The notes below the pieces were generated by a model. The model made no database searches. It was not told where the DNA came from and was given only the letters and a program-made list of their open reading frames with translations. From Blasia pusilla (taxonomy: Eukaryota > Marchantiophyta > Marchantiopsida > Blasiales), in the NCBI GenBank assembly GCA_050084515.1, contig CM114272.1:48980001-49044000 (forward strand): 64,000 bases of DNA, read 5' to 3'. A program made the translations under genes and the position numbers. This document shows positions 29,050-38,922 of this stretch, piece after piece. Every line of letters starts with the position of its first letter. Within the stretch, counting starts at the first letter, position 1.

Positions 29050-29490
29050 CCGACAGGTAGTAGGAATCCTGCACATCTTAGACAAGAAAAGAAGCCTGCA
29101 AGTGGTTTGACGAATGTAGGGGAACGAGCCAAAAGTTAAGAAGCCCGCCACAATGCGTCAGAAGTTGGTCTCACCGGGATAGAGTCCGATCACTCAAGCA
29201 GTCAACTTGTCGGAATTCGACAGCTTGCCTGGAAATGGTTAAAAAGTTGCAGTGGGCAAAAAGCAAAAAGTTGCAACCCTTCGGAATCATATGGGTTGCA
29301 GAATTGTAATTCTGAGTAGCTAAAAGAACACAATCCACAAGTCCAAAAAAATATTCCAATAAACTTTTACAAACACCATTATGGGTTGAAAAAATCTCAT
29401 CCTTTATTACCTCCGAAAGAACCTCGGAAATGTACATTTGACCTAGTCTATGATTTCTTCAGCCTCGTCATCTACAAATTTACTCCTAAC
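29050..29490. repeat. Segmental direct repeat, unit 1
   Basis: Matches 29735-30215 in the same orientation. Shared words in order include AGAAAAGAAGCCT, AAGAAGCCCGCCA, AGAGTCCGATCA, a palindrome ending in TTGCCTGGAA, TAAACTTTTACAA and TGTACATTTGA. The two units are 75-85 percent alike by eye, with indels. Read on the minus strand each begins with a short acidic C-terminus and a stop codon (KFVDDEAEEIID here, FFDDEAKDFIE in unit 2). Confidence 0.85.
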
Positions 29491-29734
29491 TCTCCTCGGT
29501 GATAGTACCAAAGGAATGTCTTGGGATACAAGTGGCTCCTCTGGCCGATAATAGACGGGGATCAAAAATGTTGGCGAATTCGAGAGCCTTGCCCCCCCTA
29601 GGTACACCATAACGGTCCCATGTAACCTGATTCGAGTCCCACCGCCTTCCTCGGCAGTATACCTTGTACGCTCTGAAATGTGACACCCATCCAGTATCAA
29701 TATCTGCTCCGTCCCCGGTAATACCATTATGGCA

Positions 29735-30215
29735 ATCGCATAGGTAGTAAGAATCCAACACGTCTGAGAGAAGAAAAGAAGCCTACGCCTGCCTTTACGA
29801 GTTGAGGGAAAGGTGCCAAGGGAAGAAGCCCGCCAGACTGCCTCTTAAGTTGGACCAACAGGGAAAGAGTCCGATCAGGCAACCTGTCGAAATCCGACAG
29901 GTTGCCTGGAAGTGGTAAAAAGGGTGCAGTGGTCAAAAAGTGAAAAGTTGCAAGCAGGAGAAATCCGACGGGTTGCAGTGGTCATAGAGTGAAAAGTTGC
30001 AAGCAAGAGAAATCCGACGGGTTGCAAAATAGAAGTCCGCAGAGTACATAGACGATCATATTCAAAAAGACAAAAAATGTTCAGTAAACTTTTACAAGCA
30101 CCACCATCGTTCGAAAAAATCTTCTGCTTTATATCATCCGAAAAAAGCTCGGAACTGTACATTTGATCTATTCTATGAAATCTTTTGCCTCATCATCAAA
30201 AAAATACCTACTCCA
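29735..30215. repeat. Segmental direct repeat, unit 2
   Basis: Partner of 29050-29490. It contains a 33-base palindrome at 29876-29908 with 14-bp perfect arms (CAGGCAACCTGTCG). The duplication places two alternative gene ends in tandem for the minus-strand ParB-like gene. Confidence 0.85.
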
Positions 30216-30922
30216 AATCTGCAGTCAAGCTGGGTCGTTGAGTTCTTTGAACTCACTCGTCATCGACCGAAAGCTATTGCAAAATTACTTTCGGCCTTGC
30301 CCTCCCAATTTTTGGAATCGTTGGAAGTGACGATGGAGTCACTACCAAGGGTGGGTCTGGAACCGGAGCTCTCGTCTTTGGTGGAGAGTTGTACGCCCCA
30401 ACGAGCCTTTCAGATTTCGCTTTGCCTCCTTGCGAAGGTCAAGCAGTTCGCCTTTCCTCGAGGCGAGAGAATGTTCCTCGCCACTCGCCAGCGCCTTTGA
30501 TACTTGCCCTGAAAGTCCCACTAAGTCGAACACCAAGTCACCCGGCCTTGAGCAGAGCTCGATGAGCGTTGCATCAAGGTCGGGCGACTTTTCCCTTCCT
30601 CCCGTAGTGGGTATCTTGTCTTGTATGTAAATTCCGGGGAATTGTACAAACTATCTAAGTCACCCATCGAGCATGGATCCACAAGATCTTGGATCTTGAA
30701 CACTGGAAATTGTGCTCGGGCCGAACGGCAAAGACATATAGGAGTGGTCCATCTCAGTAAATCAAAGACGTTGGAAACAATGTCAAGAACTAAAGAAGTC
30801 GGCTTGAGAACATTTTCAATTCGACTTTGGATCAACCTGTCGGAGTCCGAAGGGTTGTTTTGTCCCGGACCAACCCGTCGCCTTCCGACGGGTTGGTGAG
30901 GGACTAAAACAACCCGTCGGGC

Positions 30923-31233
30923 TCCGTTGTTTTTTTCCGTGAGCAACCCGTTGGAAGGCGACGGGTTTCTGGCCTAGAGCAGCCCATGATTGCCTGAGAG
31001 CAACCCGTTGCTATCAAACGGGTTGCAGCTTTCCGGAAACACAGGGAAAAACCAAAAGCAACTGCAACCCGTCGGGTTCCGACGGGTTGCAGGTACACCA
31101 CGGTTTTCCCTGTGTATGTGGGAAAGATGCAACCCGTCGGAAACCGACGGGTTGCTCTCAGCCGAGCATGGGCTGCTCTAAGCCAGCAATCCGTCGCCTT
31201 CCGACGGGTTGCTCACGGACAAAAAAAACGGAG
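30923..31233. repeat. 311-bp foldback (inverted repeat) built from short palindromes
   Basis: Left arm about 30923-31061 and right arm about 31093-31233 are inverse complements with a few differences. Matching words include CCGTGAGCAACCCGT/ACGGGTTGCTCACGG, AGCAGCCCATG/CATGGGCTGCT and CACAGGGAAAA/TTTTCCCTGTG. The centre, 31062-31092, is a perfect palindrome with 14-bp arms (CTGCAACCCGTCGG). Each arm contains two or more of the short palindromes. It lies in a non-coding gap of the minus-strand gene. Confidence 0.88.
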
Positions 31234-31289
31234 ATTGACACTCATTATACTCACTCAACGGAGATGAACACTCATTATACACATCATTA

Positions 31290-31646
31290 AAATATAATTG
31301 AGATTATAGTACAGGAATTGAGCCTTATCCGAATCTGACTCGTTGCGGATCGGAGTGGGTACTCATTTTTTATGATCCACGATTGCGCCATCCTCCACTT
31401 TAGCGACCTCTTGACGCAGTGAAGGTTGAAGAGCTCGTCCTCGCTCCCTCCAGTCAACACCAAGAAGCAGCCCCTGTCACTCAGATAGGCGTCTGCAAAG
31501 GAGAACAATAGCGCAATCTGGTCATAAGAGAGCGGCACATTCCACTCACGTACCTCGTCCGACGGATTCTTGCCCCAAAGTCGCAACCCCGAGGGCAGAT
31601 CAGCGATCAAGAGATCCACCGCAACCTCTTCGACCACTCCATTCAC
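31290..31646 (-). pseudogene. DNA-methylase-like segment
   Basis: Reads VDLLIADLPSGLRLW, where amino-methyltransferases have D-P-P-Y/F, then YDQIALLFSFADAYLSDRGCFLVLTGG and WRMAQSWIIKNEYPLRS. This pattern (catalytic tetrad, helix, strand with G-x-F-x-V-L) fits the catalytic half of N4/N6 DNA methylases or MT-A70-like enzymes. The tetrad here is D-L-P-S, so activity is doubtful. The S-adenosylmethionine-binding FxGxG half, expected downstream in this motif order, is not recognisable. The segment breaks off near 31290, just before the foldback repeat. Confidence 0.4.
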
Positions 31647-33402
31647 CGTCTAGGCAGCGTGCCCGTTTCGTTGGAGCTTTCGTCCCAGCGTTGTCAATTT
31701 ATCGATGGCTGGTGTCGACGCTTGAGAATCAAGCTCTTCACTCATCCGAGAAAGGAGTGAACTGAAGGAGGACGCTTGTCCGAGTCGTTGTTTGTCTGTG
31801 TCTTCCCAAGGATGATGGACTGTATTTTCCTTGGGACAACCCTGGCACCTCTCGCTTCCGCTTCTCCCGAGTCTACGGACGGCTTGTCGGGGTCTCTATG
31901 ACCTCAAACTCTGGTGGGGTTTTTTTCGCCGAGGACCTGGTCCGACCCTCTCTCCCCGCTCGCCCGGACGATTTCGCCTCTGGCCTTGAATCTTCAGCCT
32001 CTCTTTGGGAAGACTCGGCCTCTGAATTTTTCCCTCCCCTCGCCTTGCCTTTGAGACCCGCTGTGGATTTGTCTTTGTCAATGCGGACCTTGGAAGCCAA
32101 CTTTGTTGTCTCGTGGGCTTGCTCTTCTGCATCTCCTCCGAAGAAGTCTTCAGGCTGCACAAAATTGGGGATTTCGTCTTGTCCTGAGGCCACTGCATCA
32201 TGAAGCACTCGTAAATCCTTATCGGTGATGTCTTCAGGGTCGTTGAAGTCGAGCCAAATGGGGCAATTCTCCACCTCCCAATCGGACATGTGTTGCCCCA
32301 TCTCCATGTCGTACATGGAGAATGTCTCTACATCCGGCGGCAAAGCCCACAATTTCAAGGCTGCCGGTAATTTTCCCCACGTACCTGCATTCTTACACTG
32401 GACGAGTTACTTGAAGATCATCCGTTGGGCAGCTTTTAGTCGAACAGAATCGGCCGTTTGCTCCTGTAGATCTCGCTTCTTCTTCGCTTGATCCCGTTTG
32501 TTCCCCTCTACTTCTTCGTCAAGCTCTGCCTGAGGGAGGATGCAAACCTTGAACATGGTCTTGAATCCTGGGTTTTTGGTTGGCTTGTCTCGGATGTCGT
32601 CGAGCCAAACCTCGAAATCTCCAGAACTTTCAAGGTTTGCTTCATCTGGGATGGGCTCTAATCTTCTGAGCTCCGCTTGCAGACCGTCCAGCACGGACTT
32701 CCCGATAACCCGCAACGCGTCCCAGAACGACCATTCGCGTAGCCAGTAGGAGATCACTGGATCGGACACACCCGGAGGATGGTGTGCCGCCCTCTTCTGG
32801 GCCTCTGTGCCCTCGAGATTGATTTTCATCCGTCGGATCCTCCTAAACTCGCTTATGTCGGACAACGCAAACCGATGCACGCGATTCAAAGACACTTTCT
32901 CCCCAATCCAACCATGCGGATCTTCATCCCTTTTCCGCTGGCGCTTGATAATCGCCTTCAGCTCCTTGTAGAACTCTGGACCAAGTTCGGGGTTGAGAAT
33001 GCTGATGTATCGCTGCATCTTGCTCGCCGTGTATTTCGTTGCTGTAGATACTGCAGCTTGGATGAATTTCGCGGGCTCAGACGCAGATACCTTCTCCCTC
33101 CGCTCCAGCTCGAGTGCAGCGCTCTTCTTCACGGCCTGTATCTTCGACCAGCAAAGGATGGTTACGGCTGCATCTTGGGAAATAAACTTATTTGCCCAAG
33201 TTTTCTTTTTAATCTGAGCACCCTTTGCAAGCATCTGATTGACAAGGGCATCCATCGCCCAAGAACCCCCTGTACTCTCCCAGGTGCGTCGTAAGCACCT
33301 TCCTCACCCGATCGCAGTCCTGGATCCAGTGGTGGGTGACATTCCCCTCCGATACAATCCTGCACATCTAAACTCAACCCGTCAGGAAATTACATGGGTT
33401 CC

Positions 33403-34090
33403 TGCAACCCGTCGGAGTCCGACGGGTCGTCATAGCTCAAGGTCGGATTCTAGCAACGAGCTAAATGATGCAACCCGTCGGAGTCCGACGGATTGCATTC
33501 AGATTTACTAATGCCTGGTTTCAACCCGTCGAACTCCGACGGGTTGTGCAACTGAACATACTAACGTGAACATAGCAACCCGTCGGAGTCCGACAGGTTG
33601 CGCAATTGAATGGAAACTTGCAATTTGACGCCAAATTTGGGGAACCAACTTCCGAATGCAACCCGTCGGACTCACGGGTTGATTTCGCCAAAAGCGATTT
33701 GAGGCAAACAACCTGCCGGACTCCGACGGGTTGCTTTGGGCAAAAACATTCTAAAACTGCGTCGGTCGAACAACTCGTCGAGTCCGGCGAGTTGCATTCT
33801 TCAAAAACATCGACAAGGCGGCGAGTCGAGCAACCTGTCGGACTCCGACGGTTTGCTTTGGGCCAAAAACTAATTAAATTTGTGGTCAATCGAACAACTC
33901 GTCGGAGTCCGACGAGTTGCATTCTTAAAAAAACATCCAAAAAAGCGTTGAGTCGAGCAACCCGTCGGAGTCCGACGAGTTGCTTTCGGCAAAAAAAAAC
34001 CTAACCCATTCATCAATCGAGCAACTCGTCGGAGTCCGACAAGTTGCGTAAGTGTTAAAGCATCCCAACAACCGTCCCGACGAGTTGCGT
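33403..34090. repeat. Palindrome array 1, in an intron of the ParB-like gene
   Basis: About 12 palindromes of 24-28 bp (arms CAACCCGTCGG and CCGACGGGTTG, with variants CAACTCG/CGAGTTG) are spaced roughly 50-80 bp, mostly 60-64 bp. Good examples are 33574-33600, 33895-33919 and 33958-33982. From 33736 on, the spacers alternate between a CTTTGGGC-AAAAAC type and a CATTCTT-AAAAACATC type, a two-unit higher-order repeat. The whole array lies inside the intron 34109-33360. Confidence 0.92.
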
Positions 34091-34109
34091 AAGTGTTAAA
34101 GATACTCAC

Positions 34110-34582
34110 GTGTTCATGGCATGCATTGCCATCTCCACCGTCACCATGTGATGAGGGAATGGGTGAAGGACCACTGCCTTCACGCAGAAATGTGCCTCCA
34201 ATGAGTTGGGCCACTCCTCCGCAAACTTGGTCCACGCCATGAACCTGTGATTTCCATCCCAGATGAAGAAATGCAGATTCCTCATCCAGCTGAATTCCGT
34301 GCCCTCAACTTGCCTTCTGAAATCCTGGTCTCGCATCCTCCAGAATGTGTCGAGCTTTTCCAAGTCCTCCTCCGTAACCAGAGCTTGGGTTCCATGCTCG
34401 TCATAAGGCTGAACATAGAAGGGAGGAAATTTGTCGACGTAGGATGCTGTCGCCGCCGATTGTTTAAGCTTCGCGATATCCTCGTCGGACTGAATTTCGC
34501 GGACGTATTCCATTGTCCGCAATCGGCAGAGTGGAATCCTCGGGGCGTTGTGGCCCTCCATGAGTGCCATCTGCTTTACCAC
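34110..34582 (-). pseudogene. ParB-like domain exon
   Basis: About 158 residues follow a GACAG acceptor. The start resembles the ParB N-terminal fold: IPLCRLRTMEYVREIQ, then DIAKLKQSAATASYVDKFPP. Farther on, FFIWDGNHRFMAW followed by a beta-like VKAVVL matches the D-G-[HN]-H-R signature of ParB/sulfiredoxin-like domains. ParB proteins bind palindromic DNA sites and hydrolyse CTP, and related domains act as nucleases. The exon ends at a perfect donor, CAC/GTGAGT. The link to ParB is from motif wording only; the insert between the two halves is longer than usual. Confidence 0.55.
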
Positions 34583-34709
34583 CTGTCAAAACCGGGACAA
34601 GATGAATAAGCTACACTGAATTCCCAATGAATTGCAATTAACATAATTCAAAAAACCCATATCCTCTCTTACCCGCTCGAAAATAGGGTCGGTTTCTTGA
34701 CCAGCTTAC

Positions 34710-35323
34710 TTGTCTGAGACAGAAGCTGGCAAATCGACTTGGAACTCGTCGATCCGATAGAGGTTGATGTCCTCCGCCGGGCTTGGAGTCGAGAATGACC
34801 GCTCTCCGGCTTCTTTGGCCATGTCCACCATCTCCACGCTGGCGGTCCTCATGACCTCGTCGTCATCGATTTCAACTTCTAGCGTTTCCACTATGTTGAT
34901 TGTGTCCCCGGACTTCATGGGGGACATTTCCCGCATCTCAACACTTTCGGTTGGACGGGTAGGGCTATCGTCAATGGCTATCGCTTTTTCCCTCCTCGCT
35001 TTAGCCAATTCTGCCCTCCTCACCGACGCGTCCAGACGCTTCTTTTCTCTCTTTTTGTTGGCAATCCTTTTCTTCAAGGCCCGCGACGTCTCAGCCTCTA
35101 CGTTCTGTTTATCGAGCGCCTCTTGAACACGTCTCGCAAGAAGCACTTGGTTGTGCATCTCCGCTTCACTTTCCCGCTCCTCGATTTCCTGCTGCCTAAT
35201 TTCATTCGCCGAACGAGGCCCAGGAGATGCTGACGCAGGAGTCCTAATGGACTTCGGAGTGAAGCTCCCAGACTTGTTGGCTTGTGATTTTTTCCTCATC
35301 ATTTTTTCCGAAAATGCCTCCAC
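34710..35323 (-). pseudogene. Coiled-coil N-terminal exon of the ParB-like gene
   Basis: About 205 residues. Ser/Pro-rich start (PKSIRTPASASPGPR), a long Glu/Arg/Lys helix from NEIRQQEIEERESE to RREKAIAID that should form a coiled coil, then an acidic tail (ETLEVEIDDDEV). The segment begins right after an AG, so it is probably an internal exon with a start farther upstream, in 35360-35600. It ends at DK next to a GTAAGC donor. Confidence 0.55.
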
Positions 35324-35692
35324 CTATTTCCACGATGAATCCCTTGATCAGTCGCCTTGATGATGTCGGGATGGGGAGCTCGAATCGCCTTGATGGGTAG
35401 CTCGAATCGTCCCGCGATCGTTCAGTCAAACCGTCTCGCTGTCGTTCGGTCGAACCGTCTCGCTCTCGTTCCCTCCTATCGACTCGCGATGTGTCGCCGT
35501 GTGAAACGCCCCTTCATATCTGATCAGCTGCTGCGCGGGAGAGTGAGGAATGAAGATCGCGAAATGAGAAACCGGAAATGAGCGATTTCTGCCCTATTTA
35601 TACTTTTCTAGCCGTTGGGCTGACCGTTGGGTCCCGTCGTCCTTTCGACGGCGACGTGCCGGAGGTTACGGAAGTCCGGAGGTGAAAAATGG

Positions 35693-36290
35693 CAACCCGT
35701 CGAGTCCGGCTGGATTGCGCGCCTCTGCCATCCTGGGTACGTCGCCACGTGCGCGAACAACCCGTCGGAGACCGACGGGTTGAGCGCCTCCGTCGTCTTC
35801 GGAAAAGAACGCGAGGTACCCGCGCAACCCGTCGGAGACCGACATGTTGTGCGCCTTCGCCGTGCTTGGGACGGGAACGGGACGTACCAAGGCAATCCGT
35901 CGGAGACCGTTGGGTTGCACGCTTCCCTCGTCAAGGGTTAAGAACGCGGGCTTCCCGTGCAAGTCGTCGAAGTCCGGCTGGCTGCACACTTCATGTAAGC
36001 ACCACAAGGCGAGGCGCTTGCGCAACCCGTTGGAGGGCAACGGGTTGCACGCCTCGCCGTCTTTGGGCAAATAGGTGAGGCACCCGCGGAACTCGTCGGG
36101 AACAGACGGTTTGCATGCCTCCGGCATCTTCGGGCAAGAAGGAGCGGTATCTGAGCAACTCGTCGGAGAGCGACGGGTTGCTCGCTTCAACGATGTTTGG
36201 CAAAAGCGTGCAACCCGTCCGAAGCCGACGGGTTGCAGGCTTCAGTTAGCTTCGGATAATTTTGGAGTTACCAGGACTCCGACGGGTTCC
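35693..36290. repeat. Palindrome array 2, in the divergent promoter region
   Basis: Nine or ten palindromes start near 35693, 35759, 35823, 35891, 35962, 36022, 36089, 36154, 36209 and 36268, a period of 55-69 bp. The spacers are related to each other (GCGCCTCCGTCGTCTTCGG-like), so the unit is a minisatellite of about 65 bp whose palindrome is best kept. It lies upstream of the coiled-coil exon and of the transposase-like gene, which point away from each other. Confidence 0.92.
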
Positions 36291-36299
36291 AAGTGTGAT

Positions 36300-37000
36300 T
36301 TGCTAACCTCTGCTTCCCAAATCCGGTAACATATTGCAACAGAATTGAATGTGTTACAGAAGTGGATCCATTGTGTCAAACAATGTCACCCACCGAATTC
36401 ATCTTGTCAGTAAAAATCTGTCAGGAGTATCTGTTTTCCTATTCACTATAAATTAAAAATTCTCATTCATTCTCATTCTCATTCTCTCCTCCGTTGGAAT
36501 CTTCTTGGAATGGATAATTATGTTAAGCTCACTTGTGGCAGTCATCTAGCGGCCCTTCCTCAATCAGAAATCATTTGATCCCAAGCTCATGAGACTTTCA
36601 TAGCAGTGGATGAAAAATTTTTGTCTGTTCGATTTCTTCTCCAAATTGGAACCATCTTTGTATCCAAAGATGTTAGAGTGGACGGTACGGAAGACATAAT
36701 AGGTGAGACGGTCCAGCCAATGACCTCAGACCGTAAAGTATAGAATCTCCTACCTCTAGCAAATGGTCAATACAGAGTTTACGGCCTGCCCCTGAATTCG
36801 TCTGTTCCCCAAGTAGACGGTCTAGAATTTCCTAGTGCTCCGAGCTCTACGTTTGCAACTCCAAGCTCTGCAGATCCGGCCGACTCCAACCATGACGCTT
36901 CAGTAACAATGTTGTTCTTCCTGAAGAGATTCCGGATGTTATCAACCTCAGTGGATCTGTCGGACACCAATCGGGCCCTCTCTCTGCCTACTCGTTCCTC
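36300..37000 (+). other. Front of the transposase-like gene, decayed
   Basis: Between the array and the first long open frame. Short broken coding-like pieces occur (ATG at 36510; SVRFLLQIGTIFVSKDVRVDG near 36630) with stops and frame changes. These may be 5' exons of the transposase-like gene. No core promoter is obvious. Confidence 0.35.
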
Positions 37001-38617
37001 TTGCGAGTATCAGGCAATAGTTTGCTTTCGTCTTTGGCCTTGAAAATGTTCAAGCACATTCTTGTCGACAAGCTGCCGCCCACGTACGATGGTAATTGCA
37101 TTTTTGAGTTGCCTCCACTTGCTGCTCCTGCTCAAAAGAAGGATGGAGGACGCCTGAAGGGTATGGACACAAAGTATGATTGTCATCGATGGTGTAGGCT
37201 TCAACGGACTAGTGCTTCCATTCCAGATGGTCCTTGGATTGTCTCCCGCCGCCAATGCGTGGGAGCCTTGGAGTGTAGAAGTCCAGCATGCCCGTATCTA
37301 GAGCGCAACGGGCGAGTCAATACGTCGCAATTCCCTCCCAAGAATGCAGAAACTCCATACGAGGTCGGTGCCACCATACCGCCGGGAGGCCATCGATGTC
37401 CTCATTGTCGGGCATCGCCCTTCTGCGTTGGAGCGTGTCCTGCATACATATTTTTCATTGTCCACGACTTGGGCTCCACGTCAGAGTATACAAGGTTGGC
37501 AGTTCATGTTGGCTCCCACACTCATCCTGTGACCGATGCAATTCAAAGACACATCAAGGAGGATGTGGCGAAGAAAGTAGCCGAGGTCTCTGAAACTCTC
37601 GGGTTCAAAGCCCGGAGTGATCAAGCTCACAACGGCATCACAAATTTGTGAACAATTGCTTGGAATCCCTGGATAGGGCGAGATCACGGCGGTTGAGGAG
37701 AAACAACTCTGGGAAAATCTCGCATTTCTCGCTGATCTTGAATGCTTCCGGAATTTGCTGCATCAAATACGAGTTCTGGATGGAAATACGGCTGAAATGG
37801 ATGCCATCGCCAGAATCAAGGCCAACTCCAGATTTCCATTCATTCAAAGATGGCAGTTCATGGGCCAAGGAGGCAAGGGATCCACAAAATGTCAACCACA
37901 AGTCCGTCGAGTGGCCTCGATCTTATAGATCGAATGAGGGAAGGGGAAGATCTTTACGGGAGCTGGATAAGCTTTGATATTTGCTACAGAGTGCTGAACG
38001 AATGGTTGACGATGGGTGCTCACGTTTATGACCATGTGGAGAAGGGACTCAAAACTATATTTGTCTATGAAGTAAAGGGAGAAGACGTTGGCACTTTGAA
38101 GATGTGTTGGTTACTCTTATTGGAGGTGGTGAAGGAAAACAAAAGGCCACCTCCAGAAATTTATGGGTTCATGGCGGACCATGCACAACCTAGGTGAATT
38201 GCTATCCGGGAAGTGTTCTGGGGTGGAGAGGTTCAACCGGAGAGGGAAAGGTCGGATGCTTTCCATTGGCAACAATCTGTGACCAGACACCAAATCTTGC
38301 ATCAAGGAGAATAAGAGGACAGAGCATGTCACTCTACTCCAACGCTGCAAGGACAGCAAAATCTTAAAGCAGGCCATGGAATGCCAGGAAGAACTTCATG
38401 GGTGGTGGAGGAAGCATGCGATTGAGGGGAAGTACAAAGAGTTGTGCTCTTGGTTGAGTTGGTGGACTGTACGTATGAGACAATTGGGAAACTTCATGCG
38501 GCAGGTGAGTTCACTATTTTGTCTTGTCAAGCTCACGTTGAGAATTGTTTGTAAAGTTGTAGCTCAGGGTGAGAAGCGTGGGAACTATATGGATTTCAAA
38601 CCCAAGAAACCAAGCAA

Positions 38618-38922
38618 GCTGTCGGATGCGACAGGTTGCCCGAGTGTGCAACCCGACGGAAAACGACAGGTTGCCCGAGTGTGCAACCCGACGGAAACCG
38701 ACGGTTTGCATCCAGATTTTTGGTGCAACCCGAGTGTGCAACCCGTCGGGACCCGATGGGTCACAGAGTCATTCATGGGATGCCTCGGCCTTGCAACCCG
38801 TCGGGTTCCGACGGGTTGCAGTAGGTGGGTTTAAGGTTACAACACGTCGGGACCCGACGGGTCGCAGAGTCGTTCATGGGATGCCTCGGGCCTGCAACCC
38901 GCCTCGTTCCGACAGGTCGCTT
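38618..38922. repeat. Palindrome array 3, in the transposase-like gene intron
   Basis: Seven palindromes of the same family, many with GGGACCC or GGGTTCC centres. Two larger direct repeats of about 105 bp share GAGTC(A/G)TTCATGGGATGC and neighbouring bases (38743 and 38848). The array is bounded by intron 38505-38977. One further unit lies after the gene at about 40646-40673. Confidence 0.88.

Larger units (their letters stand above)
29443..35323 (-). pseudogene. Large ParB-like / DNA-methylase-like gene of a mobile element (decayed)
   Basis: Minus-strand segments in order are: 35323-34710, charged coiled-coil N-terminus; 34582-34110, ParB-like domain; a 750-bp intron (34109-33360) full of palindromes; 33359-31873, helical middle region and Lys/Ser-rich linker; 31646-31290, methylase-like segment; and coding-like pieces at 30830-30340 and 29730-29443 ending DDEAEEIID. 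Donor CAC/GTGAGT and acceptor TGTGCAG/GA bound the palindrome intron. Defects include a frameshift near 33260, an in-frame TAA at about 32406 and a stop just before the methylase part. ParB-like and methylase domains are found together in prokaryotic and phage proteins; here the pair lies in a plant-like genome with introns. Function is unknown. A role in recognising and marking element DNA is inference. Confidence 0.5.

Noticed and set aside
32360-32410. A very short intron in the ParB-like gene (GTAACT to GCAG)
   Set aside because: It would be only 26 bp; reading straight through gives a single in-frame TAA with coding-like sequence on both sides, so a nonsense mutation is the better explanation.
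33403-34090. CRISPR array, because of regularly spaced palindromic repeats with spacers
   Set aside because: The spacers are related to each other and alternate in two types, the repeats vary, the array lies in a spliced intron of a nuclear gene, and no cas gene is present. It is a minisatellite with a palindromic core.
33521-36203. Long open frames on both strands across the palindrome arrays (peptides rich in Arg-Ser-Pro-Thr-Gly)
   Set aside because: The palindromes lack stop codons in most frames, so open frames appear on both strands; the peptides only translate the repeat.
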